The notes under the pieces: generated by a model | What the model was told of the DNA's origin: nothing | The model's database searches: none | Seen by the model: only the letters and a program-made list of their open reading frames with translations | Translations under genes and position numbers: made by a program | Shown here: one piece after another, positions 15,501-18,560 of the stretch | How positions within the stretch are numbered: the stretch's first letter is position 1 | How the letters are laid out: every line of letters begins with the position of its first letter | NCBI GenBank assembly: GCA_900321515.1 | Contig: ONWI01000137.1 | Location: 1 to 18,560, forward strand | Direction: 5' to 3' | From: an uncultured Eubacteriales bacterium | GTDB taxonomy: Bacteria; Bacillota; Clostridia; Oscillospirales; Acutalibacteraceae | DNA length: 18,560 bases

Positions 15501-18500
15501 AATCGGTCAGATCTGCGGTGTTGTCAGAGCCTACGTCGTTGGATGCTGTTTCCATCGTGACACAGCCTGCCAACAAATACGCCAGTCTTAACCGGAACGT
15601 GAGCGTAACCATGAAGGCGAAAGGAATCGGTCTGACATACGATTGGTATGTGAACGATGTTCTGACGGTAAGTGGGGCAGACGATGCCATTGTCAACTTT
15701 ACGCCGGATGCATTGGGAAGGGTGAATGTCTATGCTGTGGCGCATGACGCGTTTGGCAATTCTGTCACGTCTGACACCGCCGTTATTACAGTGATTGACG
15801 ACAGTCCTGTCGAACATGTCATTACTACCCAGCCGCAGAATCTGAACATCGACGAAGGACAGAGCGGTTATATAGATTTAGCTGTCGCTTGTCATACGCT
15901 TGTCGACTTTTCCTTTCAATGGTACGAAAGTTATGACAATGGAGAAACATGGGAAAAAAGCAGTACCAACATCTTTGTCTTTGTTCAAGGCTATCGTGGT
16001 CTGAACGGTTCGCTGTATCGCTGTGAAGTCACTGCGACAGCGCCAACCGGCGTCGTAGTCTGCACAGAGATGTCGGATACCGCCGTGTTGACGGTCAACC
16101 CGATCCCGATCGTGATTTATTCTGATCTGGCAGATCGCTATTTTGTCGCAAGTACACCGAGTATCGATGTGGAGGCAATGGGCGAAAATCTGACATATAC
16201 CTGGATGTACAAGACGGATGGTATGAATGCATTCGCGGCTTTGCCGGGAGAAACAACAGACACCATTTCCATTGAGGGTATTTCGGAAGAAACGCAGTTT
16301 TACTGTCTGATTCAAAATGAAGATGCATCTGTCGTTTCCAATACAACGACAGTTTACCCGGGTGCCAATCCGGCAACTGATATTCAAATTTATTTGAGTT
16401 ATACACCTCTGAATCCAAAGCATCTGGCTGTGGGTGACCAGGTGCGGCTGTTTGCTATTCTGACGCCAGATGATTCGGATTCCAAAGTAACATGGAAATC
16501 CTCCAATCCTTCTGTTGCCTCGGTATCTAAAGGAAAGGTAACGGCTAAAAGCTTTGGTACAGTGTCCATTACCGCTTCGGCTAACGGCTATCAAGCCTCT
16601 TACACCGTAACGGTAGACAGTTATCTGGTTGAGTATAATCCCAATGGAGGTCTCTTCTCAGACGGAACCTCCAAAAATATTACGGAAAGAATCCAAAGCG
16701 GTAATCCGCCTTCGTTCCCCTTTATCTCTAAAGAAAACGATACCTTCCTCGGGTGGAGCGCTGACGGAACTACCACTGTGGACGCCAATCTGAGAGTGAC
16801 ACAAGACACTATGCTGATCGCAAAGTGGGAGCAGACCACAGAGGCGGAAGACGACAGTCTGGCGATTGAGCAGGATCTCCAGTCCAACCAATACGCGCGC
16901 ATTGGCGATATGGCATTGTTTGAAGTGGTGGTCAATGGAGCGAAAGTGAAAAGCTATCGCTGGATGGTCAATGAAGGTTCGGGCTGGTACGCGGTGAATA
17001 ACGGCGTGGCGAACAGCGGCGAGAAAACAAGAATGGAAGTGGAGGCGACCGCCGATAATAACGGCTATCAGTACAAGGTGGTTGTGACTTCCTTTAAGGG
17101 AGAAATTGTCGAATCCAACGTCTCTACACTGACAACGGGCACGGCAAGTGTTCCAGAGCAGACAGCTACAGAGATCCGTTTCACAAAGCAGCCTGAAAAT
17201 GTGACGGTGACAGAAGGCGAAGATGCCGTATTCAGTGTGGAAGTTGATGCGGAAAACGCGGAATATGAGTGGCAGCAGCTGATAGACGACCAATGGATTC
17301 CGGTAGATCATCAGCAGAGCGCTGTCATGGAACTGACAAAGGTTCCCTTCACTGCTAATGACTGCAGTTATCGCTGTAAGGTTACCGCAAACGGCGTGAG
17401 CAAGACATCTCAAATGGTTTTGTTGACAGTGAAAAAGCAGGAAACTTATACGGTGAAGTACGATGCCAACGGCGGCGGATTCATGGATGAAGATGGCGGA
17501 TATACGCTGGAGTTCAAGACGGAAAGCGGCATTGTCGGAGAATATACTCTGATAGAGGATGTTCCGAAAAAAGAAGGCGCTGTGTTTGCGGGATGGCAGA
17601 CCGAAGACGGTGTTTCCGTTACAGAGGGTTTGAATGTGACAGAGAATGTTACGATCTACGCTAAGTGGAATGCAGTGGAAACCTCTTCTCGGTTCGTCAT
17701 CAGAACCCAGCCGACAGACACCGTTGCGGTCAACGGAAAGGAAACCGTTCTCACCGTGGAAGCGGGGCTTCTCGGCGATGATAGCTTTACCGTTCCTGAT
17801 AATGTCACTTACCAGTGGCAGGTGATGGGGGCAGAATGGACAGATATCGAGGGAGCCGATCAGCCGAGCTACTCATTTGTGGCGGCTACCTCTATGACTG
17901 GTAAGAAATACCGCGTTGTGGTCAGCTTCGGTGAAACCACACTGGAATCTGATCCGGTGACGCTTACGGTCAACAGGGAACTGACATTTTATTGGCAGTT
18001 GAATTCATCTGAAATGATTTTTGAAGGCGACAGCGTTACTCTGGATGTTTCCGTGGATACACCGGACTCGCAGGAAACTGTTTTCACATTCAAAGAAGTG
18101 GCTCCGAACGGAGAGGAAACCACCATCGAAACCCAGAGCGGCAGCTGGGCTGCCAGCTTTACCTTTACACCGGACATCTCTAAGAAGGGATACGGGTATT
18201 ACTGTATCGTTACCTGTCTCGGACAGGAGATACAGTCTAATACAATGATGCTGGACTTTTACGAATTCGCTCAGCAGCCGGATTCCGTTGAGATCTGGAG
18301 TGATGATTTTTATTGGGGAATGCAGCCCTATCAGGAAGTGACGATATACAGTTCACTGCAAAATCCGCCGCCATTGGAGGAAACCTACTATTTCTGGCAG
18401 AGAAGTTACGATTGTGAAAACTGGGAAACAGATTATTCTTTCGAGGGAGAGGACGGAGGAACCTTACAGTTCTTCACAGAACCGACGGGGCCAATCTATT

Positions 18501-18560
18501 ACCGTCTGAATGTCAATGGCGTTCTTTCCAATATCATCGAGGGTTACGTTTCAGAAGAAC
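12581..18560 (+). CDS. Giant secreted repeat/Ig-like surface protein (3' end beyond the window)
   Basis: One uninterrupted frame runs from ATG 12581 to the window edge: 1993 complete codons and no stop. Residues 1-30 are a signal peptide (MRKYIKIF, a hydrophobic core, then ASIHA before the mature AASYDD). Six tandem units of about 123 residues fill 36-764. Residues about 765-980 are a serine-rich, then FnIII-like region with EWNAIEGAASYQVMLY. After that come Ig-like domains with the xTQPxN...W...Y.C pattern, a BIG2 domain (about 1265-1346), and two InlB B-repeat domains (about 1348-1418 and 1623-1697, each ending AKW), then more Ig-like domains to the edge. This is the architecture of a wall-attached or released adhesin or glycan-binding protein of a Gram-positive bacterium. 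No sortase, SLH or other anchor is visible, since the C-terminus is missing. It may be the largest product of this locus. Confidence 0.93.
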   Translation, partial: MRKYIKIFTLLFVLTFVRIYLVNPASIHAASYDDTVSLYVGALGASNGAETTTSTRIKSDRLCIAESDVNIELSAVNAKYAFFCYDADNQYLGWSGWITASTFDVDGEAKVLYADTRFVRLMFSYSDGRTITKADIEEIDGCVSCQRLSEEAPETPTVVMTKGTLNSKTGLEVASATNGRTERLKLENQNIAITLGSLEVKYSVFYYDELGQYLSWSGWRTDAQLELSSENAVENAASVRILFAFKDSRTVTQSEAASLASCIQLADTTAPSEEEDENRLSVTLRKGALVGATGKDYAMTTRASTEKLDLTTNNISVKLGERNVRYAVFAYDAQGGYLGWTSWYTDAVREISRSDLPAGTVYVRIMLAYGDNRELGSEELDDLSDCVFMYAKETEEQEEKVREPVTLKKGALVGSTGKDYAMDTRAATEKLDITAKDITVKVGTLNAKFAVFSYDAQGGYLGWTSWYTNARFEIVREDLPEETVYVRITFAYGDNREIGSTELNELAGCVIVYAKANSGGEEKPSEPVTLKVGTLVGSTGKDYAMNTRATTERIDITAKDTTVKTGTLNAKYAVFCYDAGGGYLGWTSWYTDIRREINPADLPDGSVYVRITFAYADNRQIGITQLNELSECVLVYAKETGEEEEEERTREPVTLQTGALVGASGKDYPMTTRVSTGKLDVTTKDISVRIGTLNVKYAVFSYDAQGNYLGWSNWITDIKREINPLYLRDDTVQIRIMLSYGDNREVGSTELAELSDCVFVYAKEISGYALPEDLTLTSDGTVSFNVKESEAHTVMLGVYRQEVLSSFAAKKLNRGASSSSSSLLAVIPIKLKAGSKEYSMNISSVFDCSAEYYVSAKAVGSASEENAADMGIGQVVNSNTVFFVRPDQSLESPDTLTWSENAYGRAEWNAIEGAASYQVMLYANNEIVASRNINTTYFNFSSGWIDFDKITENNYTFTVTAMSGDITTVSNSVESVRSAVLSEPTSLDAVSIVTQPANKYASLNRNVSVTMKAKGIGLTYDWYVNDVLTVSGADDAIVNFTPDALGRVNVYAVAHDAFGNSVTSDTAVITVIDDSPVEHVITTQPQNLNIDEGQSGYIDLAVACHTLVDFSFQWYESYDNGETWEKSSTNIFVFVQGYRGLNGSLYRCEVTATAPTGVVVCTEMSDTAVLTVNPIPIVIYSDLADRYFVASTPSIDVEAMGENLTYTWMYKTDGMNAFAALPGETTDTISIEGISEETQFYCLIQNEDASVVSNTTTVYPGANPATDIQIYLSYTPLNPKHLAVGDQVRLFAILTPDDSDSKVTWKSSNPSVASVSKGKVTAKSFGTVSITASANGYQASYTVTVDSYLVEYNPNGGLFSDGTSKNITERIQSGNPPSFPFISKENDTFLGWSADGTTTVDANLRVTQDTMLIAKWEQTTEAEDDSLAIEQDLQSNQYARIGDMALFEVVVNGAKVKSYRWMVNEGSGWYAVNNGVANSGEKTRMEVEATADNNGYQYKVVVTSFKGEIVESNVSTLTTGTASVPEQTATEIRFTKQPENVTVTEGEDAVFSVEVDAENAEYEWQQLIDDQWIPVDHQQSAVMELTKVPFTANDCSYRCKVTANGVSKTSQMVLLTVKKQETYTVKYDANGGGFMDEDGGYTLEFKTESGIVGEYTLIEDVPKKEGAVFAGWQTEDGVSVTEGLNVTENVTIYAKWNAVETSSRFVIRTQPTDTVAVNGKETVLTVEAGLLGDDSFTVPDNVTYQWQVMGAEWTDIEGADQPSYSFVAATSMTGKKYRVVVSFGETTLESDPVTLTVNRELTFYWQLNSSEMIFEGDSVTLDVSVDTPDSQETVFTFKEVAPNGEETTIETQSGSWAASFTFTPDISKKGYGYYCIVTCLGQEIQSNTMMLDFYEFAQQPDSVEIWSDDFYWGMQPYQEVTIYSSLQNPPPLEETYYFWQRSYDCENWETDYSFEGEDGGTLQFFTEPTGPIYYRLNVNGVLSNIIEGYVSEE
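12686..14872 (+). repeat. Six tandem ~123-residue repeats at the N-terminus of the surface protein
   Basis: Units begin at 12686, 13052, 13424, 13793, 14162 and 14537 and the last ends at 14872, so the periods are 366, 372, 369, 369 and 375 bp. Each unit opens with V-T-L-x-x-G-A-L-V-G, has a TR-x-x-T-E-K-L-D strand, then the core YAVFxYDAxGxYLGWxSW, then VYVRIxFAYGDNRxIG and ends [DGES]-C-V-x-x-Y-A-K. Units 3-6 are close to one another; units 1 and 2 keep the core (YLGWSGW, YLSWSGW) but have drifted. Linkers between units 3-6 are rich in glutamate (for example EEQEEK, GEEEEEER). The pattern of strands suggests a beta-sandwich, possibly carbohydrate- or receptor-binding; that is inference. I recognise no named family with certainty. 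Confidence 0.9.
14873..15541 (+). other. Serine-rich spacer and FnIII-like region of the surface protein
   Basis: Residues about 765-987. The first part (SGYALPEDLTL to the SSSSSLL run near residue 826 and NSNTVFFVRP) looks like a beta-sandwich interrupted by a serine-rich loop. The second part, from about residue 892, has EWNAIEGAASYQVMLY, then YTFTVTAMSG and VSNSV, the A-W-x-x-V-x-G-A-x-x-Y-x-V pattern of fibronectin type III domains. It separates the tandem units from the Ig-like stalk. The assignment of the first part is weak. Confidence 0.55.
15551..18560 (+). other. Stalk of Ig-like, BIG2 and InlB B-repeat domains in the surface protein
   Basis: In order: Ig-like at 15551-15796 (IVTQPAN...YDWYVND); Ig-like at 15818-16099 (ITTQPQN...FQWYES...YRCEV); Ig-like at 16100-16366 (TYTWMYK...FYCLI); BIG2 at 16373-16618 (VTWKSSNPSVASVSKGKVTA); InlB B-repeat at 16622-16834 (VEYNPNGG...FLGWSADG...AKW); Ig-like at about 16853-17140; Ig-like at 17168-17437 (FTKQPENVTV...YRCKV); InlB B-repeat at 17447-17671 (VKYDANGGG...FAGWQT...AKW); Ig-like at about 17690-17977 (RTQPTD...YQWQV); Ig-like at about 17981-18265 (YYCIV); and the start of another (AQQPDSV) to the edge. 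Such strings act as rigid spacers and adhesion modules on clostridial surfaces. Boundaries are approximate. Confidence 0.8.

Noticed and set aside
15878..17413. Two long minus-strand open frames (238 and 251 residues)
   Set aside because: They are antisense to the Ig-like stalk, cysteine/histidine-rich in a shadow-frame way, and match no family. The plus strand encodes clear Ig, BIG2 and InlB domains throughout.

Overview
The window looks like a chromosomal segment of a Gram-positive anaerobe of the class Clostridia, most likely a gut-type Oscillospiraceae or Lachnospiraceae relative. This rests on the moderate GC content, the strong GGAGG-type ribosome sites, the family mix of a Wzx/Wzy polysaccharide operon with TagD-like, LicD, pyruvyltransferase and FrhB-like genes, and a secreted Ig-like/BIG2/InlB-repeat protein. 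No 16S, tRNA or species-diagnostic gene is present, so a finer placement is not supported.

Positions 1-12502 are one dense, single-strand cell-surface polysaccharide (exopolysaccharide, capsule or wall glycan) operon. In order it holds: the 3' end of an initiating sugar-phosphate transferase; a GT2 glycosyltransferase (TTG start); a TagD-like cytidylyltransferase; an HDV-type polysaccharide-deacetylase-fold protein; a LicD phosphotransferase; a second GT2; two GT4 glycosyltransferases (the second with a GTG start); a Wzy-like polymerase; a polysaccharide pyruvyltransferase-family protein; an FrhB-like iron-sulfur protein; a Wzx-like flippase; a second, DUF2334-type deacetylase-fold protein; and the 3' remnant of a hexapeptide acyltransferase. 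Five junctions are four-base ATGA overlaps and the other gaps are at most 23 bp, so the genes are almost certainly co-transcribed and translationally coupled.

The inferred pathway is as follows. The sugar transferase starts the repeat unit on undecaprenyl phosphate, and the four GTs extend it. TagD-like plus LicD probably add a CDP-activated phospho-alcohol. The pyruvyltransferase-family protein and its FrhB-like partner, the deacetylase-fold proteins and (formerly) the acetyltransferase modify the unit. Wzx flips it and Wzy polymerises it outside the membrane. The acyltransferase has lost its N-terminal half and catalytic-histidine region, and the end of the DUF2334 gene now reads out of frame into its DNA. 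This looks like a deletion scar at 12060-12175.

After a 78-bp gap, positions 12581-18560 are a single uninterrupted reading frame (1993 codons, open at the window edge) for a very large secreted protein. It has a signal peptide, six tandem repeats of about 123 residues that I cannot assign to a named family, an FnIII-like region, and a long stalk of Ig-like, BIG2 and InlB B-repeat domains. It is the most interesting object here: probably a surface adhesin or glycan-binding protein made by the same cells as the polysaccharide. Its C-terminal anchor lies outside the window.
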